64,000 nucleotides of DNA from Streptomyces scopuliridis RB72. GTDB taxonomy: Bacteria > Actinomycetota > Actinomycetes > Streptomycetales > Streptomycetaceae. Below the pieces are notes generated by a model, which ran no database searches, was not told where the DNA came from, and worked only from the letters and a program-made list of their open reading frames with translations. Both the position numbers and the translations under genes were made by a program. Shown here in pieces: positions 32,979 through 44,232 of the stretch; position 1 is the first letter of the stretch, and each line of letters starts with the position of its first letter. The DNA lies in the NCBI RefSeq assembly GCF_000718095.1, contig NZ_JOEI01000019.1, positions 62,001 through 126,000 on the forward strand, given 5' to 3'.

Positions 32979-34517
32979 TCAGGAACCGCCGAGGCGGTCG
33001 CGCAGCTCGCGCTTGAGGATCTTCCCGCTGGCGTTGCGCGGCAGCGCCGTCACGAACACGATCCGCTTCGGGGCCTTGAAGTGGGCGAGCTTCTCGCGGG
33101 CGTGGGCGAGGAGTTCGGCCTCGGTGACCTCGCCGCGCGGGACGACGACGGCTGTGACGGCCTCGATCCAGCGGTCGTCGGGCAGCCCAACCACCGCGGT
33201 CTCGGCGACGCCGGGATGGGTGTAGAGAGCGTCCTCGACCTGCCGGGACGCGACCAGCACCCCACCGGAGTTGATGACGTCCTTCACCCGGTCCACCACC
33301 GTGTAGTAGCCCTCGGCGTCCCGCACGGCGAGATCCCCGGAGTGGAACCAGCCGTCACGGAACGCCTCCGCCGTCTCCTCCGGCTTGTCCCAGTACCCGG
33401 CGCAGAGCTGCGGCGACCGGTAGACGACCTCGCCCGCCGTACCGTCCGGGACGTCCTCGCCGCTCTCGTCGACGACCCGTGCCTCGACGTGCCGGACGGG
33501 CCTGCCGCAGGAGTCCATCCGGCCCTCGTGCTCGTCGGGTCCGAGGACCGTCGCGAGGGGGCCGATCTCGCTCTGTCCGAAGCAGTTGTAGAAGGCGAGC
33601 GAGGGCAGCCGTGCGCGCAGCCGTTCCAGTACGGGCACCGGCATGATCGAGGCGCCGTAGTACGCCTTGCGCAGCGCGGTCAGATCGCGCGTGGTGAACT
33701 CGGGGTGCTGCGAGAGGCCGATCCATACGGTGGGCGGCGCGAAGAGGCTGTCCGCGCGGCCCGCGCCGACGAGATCGAAGATCGTCCCCGGATCCGGTGC
33801 GTCCAGGATGGTGTTCTCCGCGCCGACCGCGAGATACGGCAGCAGGAAGACATGCATCTGGGCGGAGTGGTAGAGCGGCAGCGAGTGGACCGGCCGGTCG
33901 CTCTCCCGCAGGTCCAGGGCGGCGATGGCGCTGGCGTACGCGTGTACTTGGGCGCGGTGCGTCATCATGGCGCCCTTGGGCAGCGCGGTGGTGCCCGAGG
34001 TGTAGAGCAGCTGGGACAGTTCTCCCGGGTCGCCGGCGCGGTCGTACGGCCTCGGCGCGGCCAGCGCGGCGAGCAGCGAGTCGTCGGTGTCGCGCAGCGG
34101 GCGGACCGGGACGCCGAAGGGGACCCGTCCGGCGAGGCCCGGATCCGCGAGGACGAGCGCGCTGCCCGACTGCTTCACGAGATAGCCGAGGTCGTCGCCG
34201 GTGAGCTGCTGATTGACCGGTACGTGGACGAGCCCGGCCCGCGCGCAGGCGAGATAGGCGATCAGATAGACGTCCGAATTGTGGCCGTAGGACGCCACCC
34301 GGTCGCCGTACTCAAGACCGTGGCCGCGCAGTTCGGCGGCGGCGGTGGAGACGGCCGCGTCCAGCTCCGCGTACGTCCAGGTGCGGTCCGCGTACCGTAC
34401 GGCCACGCGGTCCGGCACCCGGGCCGCGGTACGGCGCACCACGCCGTCCACGGTGCTGTCCAGCAACTCCCGGAGGAAATCGCCGGACTCGGGCGCGGTG
34501 CGGTCCTCGGCGTTCAT
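32979..34517 (-). CDS. Acyl-CoA synthetase (AMP-binding)
   Basis: A 512-residue AMP-forming acyl-CoA synthetase. Motifs in order: LLYTSGTTALPKGAMMTH (P-loop, about 165), YYGASIMP, NCFGQSEIGPLATVL, GWFHSGDLAVRDAEGYYTVVDRVKDVINSGG and the C-terminal PRNASGKILKRELR lysine. Overall it resembles long-chain fatty-acyl or acid-CoA ligases of the FadD/FadK type; the acid is not identifiable. ATG at 34517 follows GGAGG by nine bases. It converges on paaK across only 21 bases, and both enzymes load acids on CoA, which may reflect aromatic or fatty acid catabolism (inference). Confidence 0.92.
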   Translation of the reverse strand: MNAEDRTAPESGDFLRELLDSTVDGVVRRTAARVPDRVAVRYADRTWTYAELDAAVSTAAAELRGHGLEYGDRVASYGHNSDVYLIAYLACARAGLVHVPVNQQLTGDDLGYLVKQSGSALVLADPGLAGRVPFGVPVRPLRDTDDSLLAALAAPRPYDRAGDPGELSQLLYTSGTTALPKGAMMTHRAQVHAYASAIAALDLRESDRPVHSLPLYHSAQMHVFLLPYLAVGAENTILDAPDPGTIFDLVGAGRADSLFAPPTVWIGLSQHPEFTTRDLTALRKAYYGASIMPVPVLERLRARLPSLAFYNCFGQSEIGPLATVLGPDEHEGRMDSCGRPVRHVEARVVDESGEDVPDGTAGEVVYRSPQLCAGYWDKPEETAEAFRDGWFHSGDLAVRDAEGYYTVVDRVKDVINSGGVLVASRQVEDALYTHPGVAETAVVGLPDDRWIEAVTAVVVPRGEVTEAELLAHAREKLAHFKAPKRIVFVTALPRNASGKILKRELRDRLGGS

Positions 34518-34576
34518 GGCGCGATCCTCCGGGCAGCCGCACGGCGGGTCAATCCCTCCGAACGCTCTCGTCCGGG

Positions 34577-35683
34577 TCATGGGCTGATGGCCAGAAAGAC
34601 GAACGCGGCGAAGATCCCCAGATGCACCCCGCCCTGGAGCAGCGTGGCCCGGCCCGGGGCGACGGTCAGGGCGCCCACCACCACCGTCAGCGCGAGCAGC
34701 ACCATATGGACGGCCCCCAGCCCGAGCACCAGCGGCCCGCTCAGCCAGATCGAGGCGAGCGCGATGGCCGGGATCGTCAGACCGATGCTCGCTATAGCGG
34801 AGCCGAGCGCCAGATTGAGGCTCGTCTGCACGCGCTCGCGGCGGGCCGCGCGTACGGCGGCGAGGGTCTCGGGCAGCAGCACCAGCAGGGCGATGACCAC
34901 ACCGACCACGGACTGTGGCAGCCCGGCCGACGCCACCCCCGACTCGATGGTCGGGGACACCCCCTTCGCGTCCCCGACAACGGCGATCAGCGCCACGATC
35001 AGCATCACCAGGCTCAGGACGGTCGCCCGGCGGGTGGGCAGCGGGGCGTGCGAATCCACTTCCTGTACGCCCCCCTCCGGGGTGACGGGCAGGAAGTAGT
35101 CGCGGTGACGCACGGTCTGTACGGCGACGAAGAGCCCGTACAGGACGAGCGAGGCGACCGCGGCGAAGCCCAGCTGCGCGGGCGAGAACTCGGGGCCCGG
35201 CTTGCTGGTGGTGAACGTCGGGATCACGAGCGTGAGCGTGGCCAGGGTGGCGACGGTGGCCAGCTCGGTTCCCGTGCCCTCGGCGTTGAACACGGCGACC
35301 CTGCTGCGCACCGCACCGACCAGCAGACAGAGGCCGAGAATGCCATTGCAGGTGATCATGACGGCGGCGAAGACCGTGTCACGGGCGAGCGAGGCGGTCT
35401 TGTCGCCGCCGTCGATCATCAGCGTGACGATGAGCGCCACCTCGATGACCGTGACCGCGACGGCGAGGACGAGTGAGCCGAACGGCTCCCCCACCCGGTG
35501 GGCGACGACCTCGGCGTGGTGCACGGCCGCGAGCACGGCGCCCGCGAGACAGAGGGCGACGAGCGCGACCGCGAAGCCCGGCAGGCTGCGCCCCCAGCTG
35601 AGGACCAGCGCGACCACCGCGAGCAGCGGCACCACCACGGTCCACTGGGACACCAGTGACCTGATGCCGATGCTCGTCCTCAT
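34577..35683 (-). CDS. chaA: Calcium/proton (cation/H+) antiporter ChaA
   Basis: A 368-residue integral membrane antiporter of the CaCA superfamily with about eleven helices. Both alpha-repeats are visible: VTVIEVALIVTLMI (about 80-95) and VVIALLVLLPETLAAVRAARRERVQTSLNLALGSAIASIGLTIP (about 260-305), each with the essential acidic residue in the membrane. It should export Ca2+ (and perhaps Na+ or K+) in exchange for protons, protecting against alkaline and salt stress. The length matches E. coli ChaA. ATG at 35683 is used; the ORF allows a start nine bases upstream. It is co-directional with, and 59 bases upstream of, the acyl-CoA synthetase gene. Confidence 0.92.
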   Translation of the reverse strand: MRTSIGIRSLVSQWTVVVPLLAVVALVLSWGRSLPGFAVALVALCLAGAVLAAVHHAEVVAHRVGEPFGSLVLAVAVTVIEVALIVTLMIDGGDKTASLARDTVFAAVMITCNGILGLCLLVGAVRSRVAVFNAEGTGTELATVATLATLTLVIPTFTTSKPGPEFSPAQLGFAAVASLVLYGLFVAVQTVRHRDYFLPVTPEGGVQEVDSHAPLPTRRATVLSLVMLIVALIAVVGDAKGVSPTIESGVASAGLPQSVVGVVIALLVLLPETLAAVRAARRERVQTSLNLALGSAIASIGLTIPAIALASIWLSGPLVLGLGAVHMVLLALTVVVGALTVAPGRATLLQGGVHLGIFAAFVFLAISP

Positions 35684-35800
35684 GCGCCACACGCTGCCAG
35701 AGGTGCAGATGGTGCGCGCGGCGGCGGCGCCGGACGGGCGGGTCCGTCGCGTCGCCCGTGATGCGGTGTCAGTCCGGCTGTGGTAAGAGGTCCTGACGGC

Positions 35801-35864
35801 AGGCCGTGTGTGAGAAGTAGCGTCGTCCGCCCGCGGGGCAGACGGGACTTCTCACACACGGCCT
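35801..35864. repeat. Long perfect inverted repeat (18-bp arms)
   Basis: AGGCCGTGTGTGAGAAGT (35801-35818) and its exact reverse complement (35847-35864) flank a 28-nt loop that can itself pair partly (CGTC with GACG). It lies between chaA and the divergent serine hydrolase gene, 40 bases before the latter's start. It could be a terminator-like hairpin, a paired operator, or a small repeat element. Confidence 0.8.
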
Positions 35865-35903
35865 GGTACCCGAGAGACACGACGTTCAGGGGAGGGCTGC
35901 CGA

Positions 35904-37784
35904 ATGGCGGAGGACCGGGCGGGCGGACGGGGAGCGGACGGTACGGGGGGCGGCGCGGGGGACGGCGGACGGGCCGGCTCGCGGGCCGGCTCGCGGGCCG
36001 GTGGGATAAGCCGGCGCAGGCTGGGTAGCGGGGTGCTGGCCCTGGGCGGGGCGCTGGCCGTGGCGCCGATCCCGTTCGCCGAGGGCTCCGCCCGCGCCAC
36101 CACGGCAGGACCGCGCGACGGGTCCGGTGGCGCGAGACGGACGACACTGCGGCACGGCTCCGCCGAGCGTGCCGGTCTCCTCCCCGGCCAGCTGGACCGG
36201 CTGGTCGACGAAGCGACGGCCTTCCTCGGCCCCTCCCCCGCGCACCCCTGGTACGCGGGCGCCGTCCTGCTCGCCGGGCGCGGGGGGACGGTCGCCCTGC
36301 ACCGGCCGCTCGGTGCGGCCGTGCGCTACGCGGCGTACGACGAGAAGACCGACACCGGAGTGGAGCTGCCGCCCGAGCGGCGGATCGCGATGGCCGAGGA
36401 CACGGTCTTCGATCTCGCCTCCCTCTCCAAGCTGTTCACCTCGATCCTCGCCGTCCAGCAGATCGAGCGGGGAGCCCTGGAGCTGGCGGCACGCGTCACC
36501 ACGTATCTCCCGGAGTTCGGGCGGGCGGGCAAGCAGGACGTGACCGTGCGCCAGCTGCTGACGCACACCTCCGGCTTCCGCGCCTGGGTACCGCTCTATA
36601 CGGCGCCGACGTACGAGGGCAAGCTCCAGCTGCTGTGGAACGAGGCCCCGGTGAATCCGCCCGGCACGGCCTATCTGTACTCGGACCTCAATCTGATCTC
36701 GCTCCAGCTGATCCTGGAGCGGATCACCGGTCACACCTTGGACGCCCTGCTCCACGACGAGATCACCGCTCCGCTCGCGATGCACCGCACGCGCTACAAC
36801 CCGCCCGCCTCCTGGAAACCGAAGATCGCCGCCACCGAGGACGCGCGCCGGCCGTGGTCGGGGCTCGACCGGGGGCTGGTGTGGGGCGAGGTGCACGACG
36901 AGAACGCCTACAGCCTCGGCGGGGTCGCGGGCCACGCCGGGGTCTTCTCCCGCGCCTGGGACCTGGCGATCCTCGCCCGTACGCTGCTGAACGGCGGCGC
37001 GTACGGCCGGGCCCGGATCCTGCGGCCCGAGTCCGTGGAGCTGATGTTCACCGACTTCAACTCCGGCTTCCCCGGCGACGCCCACGGACTGGGATTCGAG
37101 CTCTACCAGCACTGGTACATGGGCGCGATGGCCACCCCGAGCACGGCGGGCCACACCGGGTTCACCGGCACGAGCCTCGTCCTCGACCCGACGACCGACT
37201 CCTTCCTGATCGTGCTCGGCAACTCGGTGCACCCCGTACGGAGCTGGCGCTCCGGCAGCGCGCCGCGCGTCGCGACGGCCAACCGGATGGCGCGGGCCGT
37301 CGCGGTACGGCCCGCGCACGGCCGTACCGCGTGGTTCTCCGGCATGGCGAGCGCCACGACGGCCACGCTGACGCTCCCCCCGGTCACGGCCCGCGCCGGA
37401 GTGCTGCGCTGTGCGCTGTGGTGGGACACCGAGCCGGACGCGGACGGGCTGTTCCTGGAGGCGTCGGCCGACGCCGGGAGCAGCTGGCGGCCGGTGCCCT
37501 TCACGACCGTACGCGCCGGGCAGGAGCCGCTGGCGCACCCGGCGGGTTCGGCCACGGGCTGGTCGGGACGTGACTGGCACCGGCTGACCGCGGACCTCGC
37601 GGCCTGGCGCGATACGGAGGTACGGCTGCGCTGGCGGTACACGACGGACCGGCTGTACGTGGGACGGGGCGCGTATGTGGACGGGCTGAGGGTCGAGGAC
37701 GGTGGGCGCCCGGTCTTCGACGAGTCGCGGCGCAAGGACGCGGCGCGTATCGAGGCGGCCGGCTGGGTGGCGTCGCGGGACTGA
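35904..37784 (+). CDS. Tat-exported serine hydrolase (beta-lactamase / penicillin-binding type)
   Basis: A 626-residue exported protein. A long Gly/Arg-rich N-region with a repeated GSRAGSRAG (two 12-base DNA repeats) precedes the twin-arginine signal ISRRRLGSGVLALGGAL. The class C beta-lactamase/DD-peptidase-like domain (about 90-445) has the SxxK motif SLSK (about 176), the Tyr motif YSDLN and, near the C-terminus, GHTGFTG. The last 150 residues form a beta-sandwich with MAM/immune-inhibitor-A-like character (AWFSGMASATTATLTLP through VDGLRVEDGG). Such proteins hydrolyse esters, D-amino peptides or beta-lactams; the substrate here is not known. The 18-bp inverted repeat lies just upstream. 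Confidence 0.88.
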   Translation: MAEDRAGGRGADGTGGGAGDGGRAGSRAGSRAGGISRRRLGSGVLALGGALAVAPIPFAEGSARATTAGPRDGSGGARRTTLRHGSAERAGLLPGQLDRLVDEATAFLGPSPAHPWYAGAVLLAGRGGTVALHRPLGAAVRYAAYDEKTDTGVELPPERRIAMAEDTVFDLASLSKLFTSILAVQQIERGALELAARVTTYLPEFGRAGKQDVTVRQLLTHTSGFRAWVPLYTAPTYEGKLQLLWNEAPVNPPGTAYLYSDLNLISLQLILERITGHTLDALLHDEITAPLAMHRTRYNPPASWKPKIAATEDARRPWSGLDRGLVWGEVHDENAYSLGGVAGHAGVFSRAWDLAILARTLLNGGAYGRARILRPESVELMFTDFNSGFPGDAHGLGFELYQHWYMGAMATPSTAGHTGFTGTSLVLDPTTDSFLIVLGNSVHPVRSWRSGSAPRVATANRMARAVAVRPAHGRTAWFSGMASATTATLTLPPVTARAGVLRCALWWDTEPDADGLFLEASADAGSSWRPVPFTTVRAGQEPLAHPAGSATGWSGRDWHRLTADLAAWRDTEVRLRWRYTTDRLYVGRGAYVDGLRVEDGGRPVFDESRRKDAARIEAAGWVASRD

Positions 37785-37905
37785 CCCCGCATGCCCGGGC
37801 GGCGCACCCGCACGCGCGCGCCGCCCGGGCATCGGCGTCACCCGTACTCACCGCCCCGGCGGCGCGAGGCCCGTACTCACCACCCGGGCAGCGCGACGCC
37901 CGTAC

Positions 37906-39438
37906 TCACCGTCCCAGCGCCGCCATCGCCGCGTTGTGCCCGGGGACTCCGCTGACCCCGCCGCCGCGTACGGCGCCCGCGCCGCAGAGCAGCACATTCG
38001 CGTGCGCCGTCTCCACACCCCAGCGGCCGGTGTCCTCGGTGGCGTAGGGGAAGGAGAGGTCGCGGTGGAAGATATGGCCGCCGGGCAGGCGCAGTTCGCG
38101 TTCGAGATCGAGCGGTGTCTTCGCCTCGATACAGGGCCGGCCGTCCTCGTCCTCCGCGAGACAGTCGGCGATCGGCTCCGCCAGCCGCTCGTCCAGCTGG
38201 CGCAGGGTCGCGGCGAGCAGCTCCGCCCGTACGGCGTCGTTGTCCCCCGCGAACAGCCGTGCGGGGGTGTGGAGTCCGAACAGGGTCAGGGTCTGGAAGC
38301 CGCGGTCGGCCAGGCCGGGGCCCAGGATCGACGGATCGGTCAGGGAGTGGCAGTAGATCTCGGACGGCGGTGCGAGCGGCAGCCGGCCGGCCGCCGCCTC
38401 CCGGTACGCGGTCGCCAACTGCCCGTAGCCCTCGGCGATATGGAACGTACCGGCGAAGGCCTCCCGGGGATCGACGGACCCGTCCCGCAGCCGCGGCAGC
38501 CGGCGCAGCAGCATATTGACCTTGAGCTGGGCACCCTCGGCGGGGGCGGGCGGTTCCTCGCCGAGGAGCGCGGCGAGCGCCTGGGGCGACGCGTTCACCA
38601 GGAGCTGACGGCCCGTCACCCTGCCTTCCGTGTCGCCCGCGCGGAAGGAGACCTCGGCGGCGGTCCCGTCGGTGTCGATCCGGGTCGCCTCGTGCCCGGT
38701 GCGGATCTCGGCGCCCGCGGACCGCGCGGCGTCGGCCAGCGCGTCGGTGAGGGCGCCCATCCCGCCCACGGGTACGTCCCAGTCCCCGGTGCCGCCGCCG
38801 ATCACGTGGTAGAGGAAGCAGCGGTTCTGGACGAGGGAGGGATCGTGGGCGTCGGCGAACGTACCGATCAGCGCGTCGGTGAGCACCACTCCCCGTACGA
38901 GGTCATTCCGGAACCTCTTCTCGATCGCGACGCCGATCGGTTCCTCGAAGAGCGTCCGCCAGGCGGTCTCGTCGTCGATACGCGCGCGCAGCGCCTCGCG
39001 CGTGGGCAGCGGTTCGGTGAGCGTGGGGAAGACCCGCCCGGCGACCCGTCCCGTCATCCCGTAGAAGTCCCGCCAGGCCGCGTACTCCGTCTCGCCGCCG
39101 GTCAGCGCGGCGAAGGAGTCGCGGGTACGCCCCTCGCCCACCAGCAGTCCGCCGTCGCCGAGCGGGGTGTACGAAGAGACGGTCCGCTTGCGGACGGCGA
39201 AGCGCAGCCCCAGCTCCCTGACGATCTTGTCCGGCAGCAGGGAGACCAGATACGAGTACCGGGAGAGGCGGGCGTCCACGCCCGCGAAGGGGCGGCTGGA
39301 CACGGCCGCTCCCCCGGTGTTCCCGAGGCGCTCCAGCACCAGCACGGAGCGCCCTGCGCGGGCGAGATAGGCGGCGGCGACCAGACCGTTGTGGCCGCCG
39401 CCGACGATGACGGCGTCGTACGAGACATGTGCGGGCAT
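37906..39438 (-). CDS. Phytoene dehydrogenase-like FAD oxidoreductase
   Basis: A 510-residue flavoprotein of the phytoene desaturase/PYROXD2 group. The N-terminal Rossmann motif YDAVIVGGGHNGLVAAAYLARAG leads to VLVLERLGNTGGAAVS, and the C-terminal FAD motif reads NVLLCGAGAVRGGGVSGVPGHNAAMAAL. A middle segment GDWDVPVGGMGALTDALADAARSAGAEIRTGHEATRI is the usual second FAD contact. No carotenoid genes (crtB, crtE) are nearby, so a carotenoid role is unlikely; related Streptomyces proteins are uncharacterised. ATG at 39438. It is one of the few large genes here with no obvious partner. Confidence 0.9.
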   Translation of the reverse strand: MPAHVSYDAVIVGGGHNGLVAAAYLARAGRSVLVLERLGNTGGAAVSSRPFAGVDARLSRYSYLVSLLPDKIVRELGLRFAVRKRTVSSYTPLGDGGLLVGEGRTRDSFAALTGGETEYAAWRDFYGMTGRVAGRVFPTLTEPLPTREALRARIDDETAWRTLFEEPIGVAIEKRFRNDLVRGVVLTDALIGTFADAHDPSLVQNRCFLYHVIGGGTGDWDVPVGGMGALTDALADAARSAGAEIRTGHEATRIDTDGTAAEVSFRAGDTEGRVTGRQLLVNASPQALAALLGEEPPAPAEGAQLKVNMLLRRLPRLRDGSVDPREAFAGTFHIAEGYGQLATAYREAAAGRLPLAPPSEIYCHSLTDPSILGPGLADRGFQTLTLFGLHTPARLFAGDNDAVRAELLAATLRQLDERLAEPIADCLAEDEDGRPCIEAKTPLDLERELRLPGGHIFHRDLSFPYATEDTGRWGVETAHANVLLCGAGAVRGGGVSGVPGHNAAMAALGR

Positions 39439-39469
39439 GGCTCTTGGTAACACGGGGATGATCGCGAGG

Positions 39470-39528
39470 CCAGGGGTACGGGGGCCGGGGCTACGGAAGG
39501 GGCCAGGGGTACGGGGGGCCGGGGCGTT
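39470..39528. repeat. Short GC-rich direct repeats in an intergenic gap
   Basis: GGCCAGGGGTACGGGG occurs twice (near 39470 and 39500) inside the 113-base gap between the oxidoreductase and kinase genes, with related GGGGCCGGGG blocks between. Simple-sequence in character; no function evident. Confidence 0.5.
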
Positions 39529-39551
39529 GGCGGGGACGGCTGGGACGGCCC

Positions 39552-41863
<2,312 letters not shown>

Positions 41864-41882
<19 letters not shown>

Positions 41883-42342
41883 CGCGTGCTGTCGCCCCCG
41901 TCACCTCGCTGCGCCCTCCCCGGCCCGTCCAGTATGGCCGTACCGTCCCGGAGTGTGTACGGGGCGGGACGGGTGTCGGGGCCGAGCCGGGCCATTGCCC
42001 GGAGAATGTGCCGGGGCGGCAGCTGCCACCGCACCCGGGCGGGAATGCGCGGACCCGGGCGCCGGCCCGCTCGGCGGCCTCGGTCGTGCCGTAGCTGATG
42101 GTGCCCACGAACCCGGCGGTACGGCGGAGCCTGCCCCAGGCGTCATGCCGGAAGTCGCTGTTCTGGGTCACACCGCGGACCGCGCGGGGATGCAGCGCCT
42201 GGAGGTAGAGGGCACGGATCCCGGCGATCCACATGACCGGGTCGCTGTGCAGCTGCCAGGTGACGGATCGGGGTCCGAAGAGCCCGGGATCGGGCGCGGA
42301 ATCGGGTACGGGATCGGGGGCGCCGGTGCCGGTCTCGCTCAT
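41864..42342 (-). pseudogene. DUF2236 (MpaB-like oxygenase family) gene with internal deletion
   Basis: The first about 95 codons from ATG 42342 match DUF2236 proteins well (GLFGPRSVTWQLHSDPVMWIAGIRALYLQALHPRAVRGV and FVGTISYGTTEAAERAGARVRA), then homology stops. In another frame, the same strand codes what looks like the family's C-terminus (VRWQLPPRHILRAMARLGPDTRPAP), joined directly at about 42035-42060. About 170 codons are missing and the frame shifts, so the heme-oxygenase-like core is lost. A repeated ACCCGGGC at 42033 and 42053 brackets the joint. The remnant ends inside the kinase start. Confidence 0.75.
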
Positions 42343-42472
42343 GTCCCGCCTCCCGCGGTCCTGCCCTCGGCCGTACGTTCGTAGAGCCAGGCTAGCCCCG
42401 TGTTCCAGGGGGAATTGGGCCCGGCCCCCGCCAGGACGGGCAAACCCGCGCGCGGCGTAGCACGATGGCAGC

Positions 42473-44026
42473 ATGCTGTTGGCACCGCTCGCGCATGTCT
42501 CCCGGGAGGTCGCCGAGACATCGGCGCGCTCCCGGAAGATCTCCCTGCTGGCCGGACTCTTCCGTACAGCGGGACCCGAGGACGTGCCGATCGTCATTCC
42601 GTATCTGGCCGGACGGCTGCCGCAGGGCAGGATCGGGGTCGGCTGGAACGCGCTGAAGGACCCGCCCCCGCCCGCGGACCGCGCCACGCTGACCGTGCAC
42701 CGTGTCGATGCCACCTTCACCACCCTCGCGGCCGTGGCGGGCCGCGGCGCGCAGGGCGAGCGCCGACGGCTGGTCCAGGAGCTGCTGGGCGCGGCCACCG
42801 ACGAGGAGCAGCGCTTCCTGGTGGGGCTGATCTCCGGCGAGGTGCGCCAGGGCGCGCTGGACGCCGTCGCCGTCGAGGCGCTGGCGGAGACCTCGGGCGC
42901 GCGGGCCGCCGCGGTGCGCCGGGCGGTGATGCTGGCCGGTTCCCTCCAGCAGGTGGCGGAGCGGCTGCTGGCGGAGGGGCCGCGGGTGCTGGAGGAGTTC
43001 CTGCTGACGGTGGGGCGGCCCGTACTGCCGATGCTCGCGCAGAGCGCGACGAGTGTCGCGGAGGCGATCGGCAGGCTCGGGGAGTGCGCCGTCGAGGAGA
43101 AGCTGGACGGCATCCGGGTGCAGGTGCACCGCGACGGGCCGACGGTACGGATCTTCACCCGCACGCTCGACGACATCACGGACCGGCTGCCCGAGGTGAC
43201 GGCGATCGCCCTGGAACTGCCGGGCGACCGTTTCGTACTGGACGGGGAGGTCATCGCGCTGGACGCGGAGGGCAGACCGAGGCCGTTCCAGGAGATCGCG
43301 AGCCGGGTCGGCTCGCGGATGGACGTACGGTCCGCGGCGGCGGCCGTCCCGCTGTCGCCCGTCTTCTTCGATGTCCTCGCCGCCGGGGGCGAGGACCTGC
43401 TGGAACTGCCGTGCGCGGAGCGGCACGAGGCACTGACGCTGCTGGTTCCCGAGCCGATGCGCGTACGGCGGATCGTGGTCACCAGTGCGGCCAGGGAGGG
43501 GGGCCGGGCCGCCGAGGCGTTCCTGCGCGACACCCTGGCCCGGGGCCATGAGGGTGTGGTGATCAAGGCGCTCGACACCCCCTACAGCGCGGGCCGGCGC
43601 GGGGCGGGCTGGCTGAAGGTGAAACCGGTGCACACCCTGGATCTCGTGGTGCTGGCCGCGGAGTGGGGGCACGGCAGGCGCACCGGCAGACTCTCCAATC
43701 TGCATCTGGGCGCGCGGCGGCAGGACGGCTCGTTCGCGATGCTCGGCAAGACGTTCAAGGGGCTGACGGACCAGATGCTGGAGTGGCAGACGGAGCGTCT
43801 GCGGGAACTGGCGGTCCGTGACGACGGCTTCACCGTGACCGTACGTCCTGAACTGGTGGTCGAGATCGCGTACGACGGGCTCCAGCGCTCGTCCCGCTAT
43901 CCGGCGGGGGTGACGCTGCGCTTCGCCCGGGTGGTCCGCTACCGCGAGGACAAGTCCGCGACGGAGGCGGACACGGTCGAGACGGTCCTCGCGGCGCACG
44001 GCCGGGATGTGGCGGAGCGGGGTTGA
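42473..44026 (+). CDS. ligB: ATP-dependent DNA ligase
   Basis: A 517-residue ATP-dependent DNA ligase similar to mycobacterial LigB and archaeal-type ligases. The N-terminal helical DNA-binding domain (1-190) contains EEQRFLVGLISGEVRQGALDAV; the nucleotidyltransferase core has motif I EEKLDGIR (Lys about 207), motif III FVLDGEVIAL and motif IV EGVVIKALDTPYSAGRRGAGWLKVKP; an OB-fold closes the protein (DLVVLAAEWGHGRRTGRLSNLHLGAR, PELVVEIAYDGLQRS). It seals nicks in DNA, using ATP, in addition to the NAD-dependent LigA present in bacteria. ATG at 42473. No Ku or nuclease gene is nearby, so a role in non-homologous end joining is unlikely. Confidence 0.95.
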   Translation: MLLAPLAHVSREVAETSARSRKISLLAGLFRTAGPEDVPIVIPYLAGRLPQGRIGVGWNALKDPPPPADRATLTVHRVDATFTTLAAVAGRGAQGERRRLVQELLGAATDEEQRFLVGLISGEVRQGALDAVAVEALAETSGARAAAVRRAVMLAGSLQQVAERLLAEGPRVLEEFLLTVGRPVLPMLAQSATSVAEAIGRLGECAVEEKLDGIRVQVHRDGPTVRIFTRTLDDITDRLPEVTAIALELPGDRFVLDGEVIALDAEGRPRPFQEIASRVGSRMDVRSAAAAVPLSPVFFDVLAAGGEDLLELPCAERHEALTLLVPEPMRVRRIVVTSAAREGGRAAEAFLRDTLARGHEGVVIKALDTPYSAGRRGAGWLKVKPVHTLDLVVLAAEWGHGRRTGRLSNLHLGARRQDGSFAMLGKTFKGLTDQMLEWQTERLRELAVRDDGFTVTVRPELVVEIAYDGLQRSSRYPAGVTLRFARVVRYREDKSATEADTVETVLAAHGRDVAERG

Positions 44027-44190
44027 CGGCACCGTACGGACGGGACGCACGGTACGGACGGGCCGAGGGACCCGCGAGTCCCGGGGCCCGCGAGTCCCGG
44101 GGCCGGCGAGTCCCGGGGCCGGCGAGCGGTACCGGCCCCGGGACGTGTGAGGCTCCCCGCGACAGGACTACAGGACCTGGTGCCTCTCCC

Positions 44191-44223
44191 GGCAAGCATT
44201 GCCCCGTCGGGCAAGCATTGCCC
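44191..44223. repeat. Two copies of a palindromic 13-mer at a convergent junction
   Basis: GGCAA-GCA-TTGCC occurs twice at a 19-base interval (44191-44203 and 44210-44222), ten bases from the stop of the phospholipase gene. The pair can form two small hairpins and may terminate transcription; a few upstream GAGTCCCGGGGCC tandem repeats (about 44075-44128) fill the rest of the gap. Confidence 0.6.
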
Positions 44224-44232
44224 GTCGCGGCA

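Noticed and set aside
42473..44026. Role of the DNA ligase in an NHEJ (Ku/LigD) system
   Set aside because: The protein has no primase or phosphoesterase domain and no Ku gene is near; it matches stand-alone LigB.
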